Shown here: positions 10,032 to 17,190 of the stretch, piece after piece
Numbering within the stretch: the first letter of the stretch is position 1
Layout of the letters: each line of letters opens with the position of its first letter
DNA from: Kosakonia oryziphila
Lineage (GTDB): Bacteria; Pseudomonadota; Gammaproteobacteria; Enterobacterales; Enterobacteriaceae
DNA length: 37,149 bases
NCBI RefSeq assembly: GCF_900094795.1
Contig: NZ_FMBC01000046.1
Span: 1 to 37,149 of the forward strand
Direction of reading: 5' to 3'
Translations under genes and position numbers: made by a program
Notes under the pieces: model-generated
What the model was told of the DNA's origin: nothing
Databases searched by the model: none
What the model saw: the letters and a program-made list of their open reading frames with translations, nothing else

Positions 10032-10041
10032 TTCATATGAA
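10032..10041. promoter_or_regulatory. Second palindrome TTCATATGAA before pflE (site 2)
   Basis: A 10-bp perfect palindrome fitting TTC-N4-GAA, centred 22 bp (two helical turns) from the first site. It overlaps the predicted transcription start. It matches the core of the ybiV site TTTCATATGAAA. Confidence 0.45.
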
Positions 10042-10057
10042 GCAACGGAGGCAGGTT

Positions 10058-10957
10058 ATGATTTTCAATATTCAGCGCTATTCCACCCACGATGGCCCCG
10101 GCATTCGTACGGTGGTCTTTCTGAAGGGCTGTTCGCTGAGCTGCCGCTGGTGCCAGAACCCGGAAAGCCGCTCCCGCACACGCGACTTGCTGTTTGATGA
10201 GCGTCTGTGCCTTGCAGGTTGCGATTTGTGCCAGCAGGCTGCACCGCAGGTTATTGAGCGTGCGCTGAACGGTTTACTGATCCACAGGGAAAAGCTAAAC
10301 GATGCGCAACTTAACGCCCTGACTGATTGCTGCCCAACCCAGGCGCTGAGCGTCTGCGGCGAAACGCAAAGCGTTGATGAAATCATGGCCACTGTGCTGC
10401 GCGATAAACCCTTTTACCTGCGCAGCGGTGGCGGTATTACCCTTTCCGGCGGTGAACCGTTTATGAACCCGAAACTGGCGCAGGCGCTGCTGCAAAGCAG
10501 CCACCAGCAAGGTATTCATACAGCGGTGGAAACCTGCCTGCATGTGCCGTGGCGCTATATCGCGCCTTCTCTGCCTTATGTTGATCTGTTTCTGGCGGAT
10601 TTAAAGCACGTTGATGACGCAGTGTTTCATCAGTGGACAGGCGGCTCGGCCAGGCGCGTGCTCGACAACTTGAAACGGTTAGCGCAGGCGGGGAAAAAGA
10701 TAACCATTCGCGTGCCGCTAATCCCCGGTTTTAACGCTGACGAAGCATCGATCAAAGCCATTACCACGTTTGCCGCCAACGAGCTGAACGTCAGCGACAT
10801 CCATTTTTTGCCTTACCACACGCTGGGCATGAATAAGTATCACCTGCTTGGCGAACCCTATACTGCCCCTGAAAAGGCGCTCGATGCCCCGCAATTGCTG
10901 GCATTTGCCGAGAATTTTGCTCGCCAGAAAGGGCTGACGGCGACATTACGAGGATAA
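10058..10957 (+). CDS. pflE: Glycyl-radical enzyme activating enzyme PflE (YbiY)
   Basis: Radical SAM activase that uses SAM and a [4Fe-4S] cluster to make the glycyl radical on its partner, here the adjacent PflF. The 299-residue product begins [18 protein letters not shown], the usual GRE-activase start. The cluster motif CSLSCRWC lies near residue 26, and [11 protein letters not shown] near residue 127. Extra cysteines in CLAGCDLC and DCCPTQAL indicate a second ferredoxin-type cluster region, partly incomplete. The ATG at 10058 has GGAGG seven bases upstream; an earlier in-frame ATG at 10037 lacks one and adds no homology. It is four bases from pflF. Confidence 0.94.
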   Translation: MIFNIQRYSTHDGPGIRTVVFLKGCSLSCRWCQNPESRSRTRDLLFDERLCLAGCDLCQQAAPQVIERALNGLLIHREKLNDAQLNALTDCCPTQALSVCGETQSVDEIMATVLRDKPFYLRSGGGITLSGGEPFMNPKLAQALLQSSHQQGIHTAVETCLHVPWRYIAPSLPYVDLFLADLKHVDDAVFHQWTGGSARRVLDNLKRLAQAGKKITIRVPLIPGFNADEASIKAITTFAANELNVSDIHFLPYHTLGMNKYHLLGEPYTAPEKALDAPQLLAFAENFARQKGLTATLRG

Positions 10958-10961
10958 CACC

Positions 10962-13394
10962 ATGACCACCCTGCAACTGAACACGCTGACTGACCGCATC
11001 AAAGCGCATAAAACGGCGCTGGTCCATATTGTTAAACCGCCGGTCTGCACCGAGCGCGCCCGCCATTACACCCAAGTTTATCAGCAGAATATGGATAAAC
11101 CGCTGCCAGTGCGTCGCGCGCTGGCACTGGCGTACCATTTGGCACAGCGCACAATCTGGATCAAGCATGACGAGTTGATTATTGGCAACCAGGCCAGCGA
11201 AGTTCGCGCCGCGCCGATCTTCCCGGAATACACCGTTTCGTGGATTGAAAAAGAGATCGACGAACTGGCGGATCGCCCCGGTGCCGGTTTTGCCGTCAGC
11301 GAAGAGAATAAGCGCATACTGCATGAAATCTGCCCGTGGTGGCGCGGCCAGACGGTACAGGATCGTTGCTACGGCATGTTTACCGACGAACAAAAAGCGC
11401 TGCTCGACACTGGCATTGTTAAAGCCGAAGGTAATATGACTTCCGGCGATGCGCACCTCGCCGTCAACTTCCCGCTACTGCTGGAGAAAGGGCTGGATGG
11501 CCTGCGGCATAAAGTGGATGAACGCCGCACGCGCATCAACCTGACGGTGCTTGACGATCTGCACGGCGACCAGTTCCTGAAAGCGATTGATATCGTGCTT
11601 GAGGCTGTGAGCCTGCATATTGAGCGTTTTGCCGATCTGGCACAGAAAATGGCGGGGGAAGAAACGCGCCAAAGCCGCCGTGACGAGCTGCTGGTGATGG
11701 CGGAAAACTGCCTGATTATTGCCCATGAACCGCCGAAAACCTTCTGGCAGGCGTTACAGCTTTGCTATTTTATCCAGCTAATTTTGCAGATTGAATCCAA
11801 CGGTCACTCGGTATCGTTCGGCCGCATGGATCAGTACCTCTATCCCTACTACCGCCGCGATGTTGAACTGCAACAGTCATTGCAACGGGAAGATGCCATC
11901 GAGCTGCTGCACAGTTGCTGGCTGAAGCTGCTGGAAGTGAACAAGATCCGTTCCGGCTCGCACTCGAAAGCATCGGCAGGTAGCCCGCTGTACCAGAACG
12001 TCACCATCGGCGGTCAGCAGTGGGTGAACGGCACAGCGCAGGATGCGGTAAACCCGCTGTCGTATGCAATTCTCGAATCCTGCGGCCGTCTGCGCTCGAC
12101 GCAGCCGAACCTGAGCGTGCGTTATCACGCCGGGATGAGCAATGACTTCCTCGACGCCTGCGTGCAGGTGATCCGCTGCGGCTTCGGCATGCCAGCGTTC
12201 AATAACGACGAAATTGTGATCCCGGAATTTATCAAACTGGGCGTAGAAACCGCCGATGCCTATGACTATGCCGCGATTGGCTGTATCGAAACCGCAGTTG
12301 GCGGCAAATGGGGTTACCGCTGCACCGGCATGAGCTTTATCAACTTTGCCCGCGTGATGCTGGCCGCGCTGGAAGGCGGTCGCGATGCCACCAGCGGCAA
12401 GGTCTTCCTGCCGCAGAGCAAAGCGCTTTCCGCCGGTAACTTTGCAGCATTTGATGACGTGATGCAGGCGTGGGATCGGCAGATCCGCTATTACACGCGT
12501 AAATCCATCGAGATCGAGTACGTCGTCGATACCATGCTGGAAGAGAACGTGCCGGATATTCTCTGCTCGGCGCTGGTTGACGACTGCATAGAACGGGCGA
12601 AAAGCATCAAACAGGGCGGCGCGAAGTATGACTGGGTTTCTGGTTTGCAGGTCGGGATCGCCAACCTCGGCAACAGCCTGGCCGCAGTGAAAAAACTGGT
12701 CTTTGATCAGGGTGTAATCGGGCAGCAGCAACTGGCAGAAGCACTGGCAGCGGATTTTGACGGCCTGACGCACGAACAACTGCGCCAGCGGCTGGTGAAC
12801 AGCGCGCCGAAATACGGTAACGACGATGACAGTGTGGATAACCTGCTGGTGCGCGCCTATCAGACCTATATCGATGAGCTGAAACAGTACCATAATCCGC
12901 GCTACGGCCGCGGCCCGATTGGCGGCAATTACTACGCCGGAACATCGTCGATTTCCGCCAACGTGCCGTTTGGTGCCGCCACCATGGCGACGCCGGATGG
13001 CCGCAAAGCGCATACTCCGCTGGCAGAAGGCGCAAGCCCGGCTTCCGGTACTGATCATCTTGGCCCTACGGCGGTTATCAGTTCGGTGGGTAAACTGCCG
13101 GTCGAAGCGATCCTCGGCGGCGTGTTGTTAAACCAGAAACTGAACCCGGCAACGCTGGAAAACGAGAGTGATAAGCAGAAACTGATGGTGCTGCTGCGCA
13201 CCTTCTTTGAAGTGCATAAGGGCTGGCATATTCAGTACAACATTGTCTCGCGCGAGACGCTGCTGGAAGCGAAAAAGCATCCGGATCAGTACCGCGATTT
13301 AGTGGTGCGTGTCGCGGGTTACTCGGCGTTCTTCACCGCCCTGTCGCCGGATACGCAGGACGATATTATCGCCCGCACCGAGCACACCTTGTAA
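10962..13394 (+). CDS. pflF: Glycyl-radical enzyme PflF (YbiW), substrate unknown
   Basis: A full-length (810 residues, as in E. coli) glycyl-radical enzyme. The thiyl cysteine is Cys441 in the motif GCIE, with Glu443 two residues later. The radical glycine is Gly786 in RVAGYSA near the C-terminus. True pyruvate formate-lyases have adjacent Cys-Cys at the active site; the single Cys-x-Glu pattern belongs to the dehydratase/lyase branch (glycerol and diol dehydratases, choline lyase). So the historical name should not be read as function. The N-terminal PFL domain is complete. It is co-transcribed with pflE and next to fsaA. Expression is probably anaerobic, given the FNR-like box upstream. 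Confidence 0.93.
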   Translation: MTTLQLNTLTDRIKAHKTALVHIVKPPVCTERARHYTQVYQQNMDKPLPVRRALALAYHLAQRTIWIKHDELIIGNQASEVRAAPIFPEYTVSWIEKEIDELADRPGAGFAVSEENKRILHEICPWWRGQTVQDRCYGMFTDEQKALLDTGIVKAEGNMTSGDAHLAVNFPLLLEKGLDGLRHKVDERRTRINLTVLDDLHGDQFLKAIDIVLEAVSLHIERFADLAQKMAGEETRQSRRDELLVMAENCLIIAHEPPKTFWQALQLCYFIQLILQIESNGHSVSFGRMDQYLYPYYRRDVELQQSLQREDAIELLHSCWLKLLEVNKIRSGSHSKASAGSPLYQNVTIGGQQWVNGTAQDAVNPLSYAILESCGRLRSTQPNLSVRYHAGMSNDFLDACVQVIRCGFGMPAFNNDEIVIPEFIKLGVETADAYDYAAIGCIETAVGGKWGYRCTGMSFINFARVMLAALEGGRDATSGKVFLPQSKALSAGNFAAFDDVMQAWDRQIRYYTRKSIEIEYVVDTMLEENVPDILCSALVDDCIERAKSIKQGGAKYDWVSGLQVGIANLGNSLAAVKKLVFDQGVIGQQQLAEALAADFDGLTHEQLRQRLVNSAPKYGNDDDSVDNLLVRAYQTYIDELKQYHNPRYGRGPIGGNYYAGTSSISANVPFGAATMATPDGRKAHTPLAEGASPASGTDHLGPTAVISSVGKLPVEAILGGVLLNQKLNPATLENESDKQKLMVLLRTFFEVHKGWHIQYNIVSRETLLEAKKHPDQYRDLVVRVAGYSAFFTALSPDTQDDIIARTEHTL

Positions 13395-13404
13395 GGTGAT
13401 TGCC

Positions 13405-13434
13405 GGATGGCTGATTGCCAGATAGCGGCCATCC
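13405..13434. repeat. Hairpin after pflF
   Basis: GGATGGC (13405–13411) pairs with GCCATCC (13428–13434). It begins GCCGGATGG, so it is probably a degenerate REP unit. No T-run follows directly, but it may act as the 3' boundary of the pflEF transcript. Confidence 0.45.
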
Positions 13435-13464
13435 CCATTCCCTTCACACTTTTTAACCTATGGA

Positions 13465-13508
13465 TTTCGAACCGCAGGTACGTTGGCTGCGGTTCGAAAG
13501 ACGACGGT
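13465..13508. repeat. Palindromic short ERIC derivative
   Basis: Arms TTTCGAACCGCAG (13465–13477) and CTGCGGTTCGAAA (13487–13499) are perfect 13-bp complements with loop GTACGTTGG, followed by GACGACGGTTAAA. The loop and right flank match terminal parts of the ERIC element at 20931–21053 (GTTGGCTGC read on the other strand; GAAAGACGACGG). It looks like two ERIC ends joined head to head after loss of the middle. Confidence 0.6.
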
Positions 13509-13511
13509 TAA

Positions 13512-13527
13512 ACTTTCATATGAAATA
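13512..13527. promoter_or_regulatory. Palindromic operator ACTTTC-ATAT-GAAATA upstream of ybiV
   Basis: The inner 12 bp TTTCATATGAAA (13514–13525) are a perfect palindrome. It matches the TTTC-N4-GAAA form seen before pflE and ybiU. It lies just upstream of the CRP-like site. Confidence 0.55.
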
Positions 13528-13532
13528 AAATT

Positions 13533-13548
13533 TGTGCATCAGCTCACA
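13533..13548 (+). promoter_or_regulatory. CRP-like site of ybiV
   Basis: TGTGC-ATCAGC-TCACA matches the CRP consensus TGTGA-N6-TCACA except for one base. A possible promoter follows (TTGTCT 13549–13554, TACAAA 13571–13576), which would put the site near -42, a class II position. Confidence 0.55.
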
Positions 13549-13595
13549 TTGTCTCTAGAATATTGCTCGTTACAAAAATATTCAGGAGCGCAAAT

Positions 13596-14411
13596 ATGAC
13601 CGTCAAAGTTATCGTCACTGATATGGACGGAACTTTCCTTGATGACGCCAAGCAGTACGATCGCACGCGGTTTATGGCGCAATTCCAGCAACTTCAGCAA
13701 CGCGGTATCGAGTTTGTGGTCGCCAGCGGCAACCAGTATTACCAGTTGATCTCCTTCTTCCCGGAACTGAAAGAGACGATTAGCTTCGTCGCCGAAAATG
13801 GCGCGCTGGTGTTTGAACATGGCCAGCAACTGTTTCACGGTGAGTTGACCCGTCACGAAACCCAGGTCGTCATCGGCAAACTGTTAAAAGACAATAGCCT
13901 GAACTTTGTCGCCTGCGGGCTGGAAAGCGCCTACGTAAGCGAGAACGCCCCGGCAGAATTTGTCGATCTGATGTCAAAACACTACTACCGTTTAAAACCG
14001 GTGCGCGATTTCCAGCAGATTGACGACACGCTGTTTAAGTTCTCGCTGAACTTACCGGATAGCGATATTCCGCAGCTAATCGATGAATTGCATGTCTCTC
14101 TTGATGGCATTATGAAGCCGGTTACCAGCGGTTTTGGCTTCGTTGATTTGATTATCCCTGGTCTGCATAAAGCCAACGGTATTACCCGCCTGCTTAAACG
14201 TTGGGGTGTGTCACCACAGCAGTGTGTCACCATTGGCGACAGTGGGAATGACGCCGAAATGCTGCGGATGACGGAATTCTCCTTTGCTATGGGCAACGCC
14301 GGGGATGCTATTAAAGCCATCGCCCGCCATCAGACCGATGACAACAATCATCAGGGCGCGCTGAACGTGATTCAGGCCGTGCTCGAAAATAGTGCGCCGT
14401 TCGACCGCTAA
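13596..14411 (+). CDS. ybiV: HAD-family sugar phosphatase YbiV
   Basis: A cytoplasmic Cof-type HAD phosphatase; E. coli YbiV hydrolyses sugar phosphates. The 271 residues equal the E. coli length. The nucleophile and acid/base aspartates are Asp9 and Asp11 in VTDMDGTF. Motif II is [10 protein letters not shown], the C-terminal lysine region is LHKANGI, and motif III/IV is [10 protein letters not shown]. The ATG at 13596 has AGGAG nine bases upstream; the upstream in-frame ATG at 13563 adds 11 residues without homology. It is preceded by a CRP-like site and a TTTC-N4-GAAA palindrome shared with pflE and ybiU, and followed by a terminator. Confidence 0.94.
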   Translation: MTVKVIVTDMDGTFLDDAKQYDRTRFMAQFQQLQQRGIEFVVASGNQYYQLISFFPELKETISFVAENGALVFEHGQQLFHGELTRHETQVVIGKLLKDNSLNFVACGLESAYVSENAPAEFVDLMSKHYYRLKPVRDFQQIDDTLFKFSLNLPDSDIPQLIDELHVSLDGIMKPVTSGFGFVDLIIPGLHKANGITRLLKRWGVSPQQCVTIGDSGNDAEMLRMTEFSFAMGNAGDAIKAIARHQTDDNNHQGALNVIQAVLENSAPFDR

Positions 14412-14420
14412 CCACCCGCT

Positions 14421-14442
14421 GGAGCGCCCGCTCCGGCTTTTT
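14421..14442 (+). terminator. Terminator of ybiV
   Basis: GGAGC, loop GCCC, GCTCC, then GGC and six T residues. It lies ten bases after the ybiV stop. Confidence 0.85.
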
Positions 14443-14494
14443 TCCTGCCCTTCTTTTCTCCCTTTGTGCTCCCCATCAAATTTTTAAACTTGCA

Positions 14495-14533
14495 TTAACT
14501 TATTTTTAACTTAGATTATCATTTGTAAGTTAA
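14495..14533. promoter_or_regulatory. TTAACTTA operator-like array before ybiU
   Basis: The octamer TTAACTTA occurs at 14495–14502 and 14506–14513, exactly 11 bp apart. Its inverse TAAGTTAA is at 14526–14533. A weak sigma-70 promoter overlaps it (TTGCAT 14490–14495; TAGATT 14512–14517). The arrangement suggests binding of a dimeric or oligomeric regulator on one face of the helix. The regulator is not recognised. Confidence 0.45.
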
Positions 14534-14536
14534 ATT

Positions 14537-14552
14537 TATTTCGAATGAAAGT
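14537..14552. promoter_or_regulatory. Palindromic operator TATTTC-GAAT-GAAAGT before ybiU
   Basis: TTTC-N4-GAAA type, and on the minus strand 15 bases (AACTTTCATTCGAAA) are identical to the pflE site. It lies just upstream of the ybiU ribosome site GAGAGG and downstream of the likely promoter, where bound protein would act as a roadblock. Confidence 0.6.
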
Positions 14553-14564
14553 TGAGAGGTTCAC

Positions 14565-15824
14565 ATGACGTTTACCAGCGAGACCTTGCCTGCCGATCAC
14601 AAAGCATCGATTCGTCAGATGAAACAGGCACTGCGCGCGCAAATCGGCGACGTGCAAAGCGTCTTTAACCGCCTGAGTCAGCAGATTGCCGCTCGCGTCG
14701 CGGAGATCAAAGCGCTGCAAGCGCGCGGCGAATCGGTCTGGCCACAAATCCCTTACGCCGATGTTGCGCAGGGCCGCGTCAGCGATGCGCAGCGGGCGCT
14801 GATTAAGCAGCGCGGCTGCGTGGTGATTAAAGGCCATTTCCCGCGCGATCGGGCGCTGGGCTGGGATCGCGCAATGCTGGATTATCTCGACGCCAACCAT
14901 TTTGACGATCTCTATAAAGGCCCGGGCGACAGCTTCTTCGGCACGCTGGAAGCGTCGCGCCCGGAAATATATCCGATTTACTGGTCGCAGGCACAGATGC
15001 AGGCGCGGCAGAGCAATGAAATGGCAACGGTGCAATCTTTCCTTAATCGCCTGTGGCGTTTCGAAAGCCAGGGCCGCCAGTGGTTCGACCCGGATATCAG
15101 CGTGATCTACCCGGATCGCATCCGCCGCCGCCCGCCGGGTACGACCTCGAAAGGGCTCGGTGCGCATACCGATTCCGGCGCACTGGAGCGCTGGTTGCTG
15201 CCCGCTTATCAGCGCGTGTTCGCCAACGTGTTTAACGGCAAACTGGAAGAGTACGATCCGTGGGATGCCGCGCATCGCACCGAGGTGGAAGAGTACACGG
15301 TGGATAACACCACCAAATGCTCGGTGTTCCGTACCTTCCAGGGCTGGACGGCGCTATCGGACATGATCCCCGGCCAGGGATTGCTGCATGTGGTGCCGAT
15401 CCCGGAAGCGATGGCGTATATCCTGCTGCGTCCGCTGCTTGATGATGTGCCGGAAGATGAGCTGTGTGGTGTCGCGCCGGGTCGCGTTCTGCCGGTTTCA
15501 GAGAGGTGGCACCCGCTGCTGATTGAGGCGCTCAGCAGCATACCGGCACTGGACGCGGGCGATTCCGTATGGTGGCACTGCGATGTTATCCACTCGGTCG
15601 CGCCGGTAGAAAACCAGCAGGGCTGGGGAAATGTGATGTATATTCCCGCAGCACCACTGTGCGAGAAGAACCTTGCCTATGCGCGCAAGGTGAAAGTGGC
15701 ACTGGAGCAAGGCGCATCACCGGGGGATTTCCCGCGCGAGAACTACGAAAGCGACTGGACAGGCCGCTTTACGCTTGATGATCTGAATGCGCACGGCAAA
15801 CGCGCGCTGGGTATTGAAGTTTAA
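14565..15824 (+). CDS. ybiU: DUF1479 family protein YbiU, probable non-heme iron oxygenase fold
   Basis: A 419-residue DUF1479 protein, two residues shorter than E. coli YbiU. The family has a jelly-roll fold like Fe(II)/2-oxoglutarate oxygenases. Candidate iron ligands are visible: His201-x-Asp203 in GLGAHTDSG and His343 (or His338) in WWHCDVIHSVAP, with downstream arginines for an acid co-substrate. No substrate is known to me. The ATG at 14565 has GAGAGG five bases upstream. It shares an operator-like palindrome with pflE and ybiV, which is odd for a presumed oxygen-using enzyme beside an anaerobic one. Its stop overlaps the 3' end of the convergent lacI-type gene by four bases. Confidence 0.88.
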   Translation: MTFTSETLPADHKASIRQMKQALRAQIGDVQSVFNRLSQQIAARVAEIKALQARGESVWPQIPYADVAQGRVSDAQRALIKQRGCVVIKGHFPRDRALGWDRAMLDYLDANHFDDLYKGPGDSFFGTLEASRPEIYPIYWSQAQMQARQSNEMATVQSFLNRLWRFESQGRQWFDPDISVIYPDRIRRRPPGTTSKGLGAHTDSGALERWLLPAYQRVFANVFNGKLEEYDPWDAAHRTEVEEYTVDNTTKCSVFRTFQGWTALSDMIPGQGLLHVVPIPEAMAYILLRPLLDDVPEDELCGVAPGRVLPVSERWHPLLIEALSSIPALDAGDSVWWHCDVIHSVAPVENQQGWGNVMYIPAAPLCEKNLAYARKVKVALEQGASPGDFPRENYESDWTGRFTLDDLNAHGKRALGIEV

Positions 15825-16894
15825 GCGTCGTACAGCCCCTGGCATTCAACGGCGGTGCGTTGCTGCCCCGAACGTATCCGCCGTACCGATTCCCGCACCG
15901 CCAGCGTACCGTTCAACAGTAGCGAACCGACCGCCGCCTGCGGACGGATCAACCGCTGCTGTAACAGATGCACCGCTTCAACACCCAGCTCATCGCGCGG
16001 AACATGCACTGCTGTCAGCGGGACATCCTGAATCGCCGCCAGGTTAAATGCATCAATACTCATCACCGAGACATCCTGCGGCACACGCAAACCGCGCTGC
16101 TGCAATGCACTCACCGTACCTTCTGCCATAAAATCCCCACTGACGAGAAACGCCGTGGGCGGCACATTATGCGCCGGGTCATCCAGCCATTCTCCCACCC
16201 GCTGCTGCGCTTCGCGGGCGCTGAAACTGGGAACCGTGATCAAATTGCGCTTGCTGTTAAAGCGCAAATTGTCATGCAGCCAGGCATCTTTGATCCCCGC
16301 CAGCCGCAGATCCATGGTGTAGCGGCGCAGGCACATAACCGCCACCATGTCCCGGTGGCCCATATCAAACAGATATCGTGCAGCAAATTCACCAATAGTG
16401 CGGTGATCCGGCGCAATCGACGGTAGACGCATCCGCCCGTCGCGACAGTTGATCAGCACGCAGGGTTTACCGCTCTCCGCGGCCAGATCGTGAATGTGTG
16501 GATCGTCAATGCCGAGCAGGATCGCTGCCTGCGTTTCTGCGGACTGCATCCTGTCAAGAAACGTACTGGCGTCGCTGTCCAACTCCTCAAGGGCACAGTA
16601 GCGCAGCCGTACTTCGTGAGAGTCGAGTGCTTTGTTGATGCTCTGGATCACGCGGTAATAAAAGATGTCGGACCGCTCATCAAAAGCGCGCTGCGGCGCA
16701 AATACCACCAGGTTATTCAGCAACAGACGCCCGGCAGCAATGCCTTCCATTACGCCGAGTTCACGGGCGCATGCGAGCACCGCACTGCGTGCCCGCTCGC
16801 TGGTATTCGCTTTCCCGGCCAAAACCCGGGAAACGGTACTGGTAGAGAGGTTTGTGCGACGGGCAATTTCACTGATTTTCAGCTTTTTATCCAT
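15821..16894 (-). CDS. LacI-family transcriptional regulator
   Basis: A 357-residue repressor-type protein. The N-terminal helix-turn-helix (about residues 6–26) reads LKISEIARRTNLSTSTVSRV, followed by the hinge segment and a periplasmic-binding-like sugar sensor domain with the C-terminal pattern VMSIDAFNLAAIQD and PLTAVHVPRDELG. It is divergent from the transporter and GH31 genes, 296 bp away, and is the obvious local regulator of them. Ligand unknown. Its gene is convergent with ybiU and overlaps that stop by four bases. E. coli has no gene here as far as I recall, so it belongs to an inserted cassette. Confidence 0.9.
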   Translation of the reverse strand: MDKKLKISEIARRTNLSTSTVSRVLAGKANTSERARSAVLACARELGVMEGIAAGRLLLNNLVVFAPQRAFDERSDIFYYRVIQSINKALDSHEVRLRYCALEELDSDASTFLDRMQSAETQAAILLGIDDPHIHDLAAESGKPCVLINCRDGRMRLPSIAPDHRTIGEFAARYLFDMGHRDMVAVMCLRRYTMDLRLAGIKDAWLHDNLRFNSKRNLITVPSFSAREAQQRVGEWLDDPAHNVPPTAFLVSGDFMAEGTVSALQQRGLRVPQDVSVMSIDAFNLAAIQDVPLTAVHVPRDELGVEAVHLLQQRLIRPQAAVGSLLLNGTLAVRESVRRIRSGQQRTAVECQGLYDA

Positions 16895-17190
16895 TCTGTG
16901 ATCTCGCTCCGTTTGCTGAATGGGAAAATTTTCATGAACTATAAACCCTGCTATTCATGGGCTGAAAAAGAGTTTGCCGCATATTTTCCGCCATTGATGA
17001 GAATCCTTGCACAAAATCCGCTATGGCTGAGCATTTTTATCACCTAACGTAAACCCGTCGTACAACTTCCATACTAGTTGTATGCAGTTTGATGGCAAAA
17101 ACGAAAAAAATGTTCTGGCGAACGACTGCGGTTTAACCAATCCGTAAGACTCGCCCCGACTTCCCTACAAAACGATGTGCGGAGAAAAGA
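16895..17190. promoter_or_regulatory. Divergent control region of the LacI/transporter/GH31 cassette
   Basis: This 296-bp gap holds two candidate operators. One is an inverted repeat TACAACT (17061–17067)/AGTTGTA (17076–17082) with an 8-bp centre, within which CATAC-TAGTT-GTATG also forms a palindrome. The other is a 10-bp palindrome GAAAATTTTC at 16924–16933, 30 bp before the lacI-type start. Neither has the classic CG centre of LacI-family operators. No convincing sigma-70 promoter was picked out. Confidence 0.4.

Noticed and set aside
11877..13058. 393-codon minus-strand reading frame inside pflF
   Set aside because: Produced by GC-rich codon bias in pflF; the composition (His, Ala, Arg rich) is typical of antisense shadows.
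16924..16933. GAAAATTTTC palindrome as a LacI-family operator
   Set aside because: A 10-bp AT-rich palindrome is easily found by chance and lacks the CG centre; mentioned only as a candidate in the control region.
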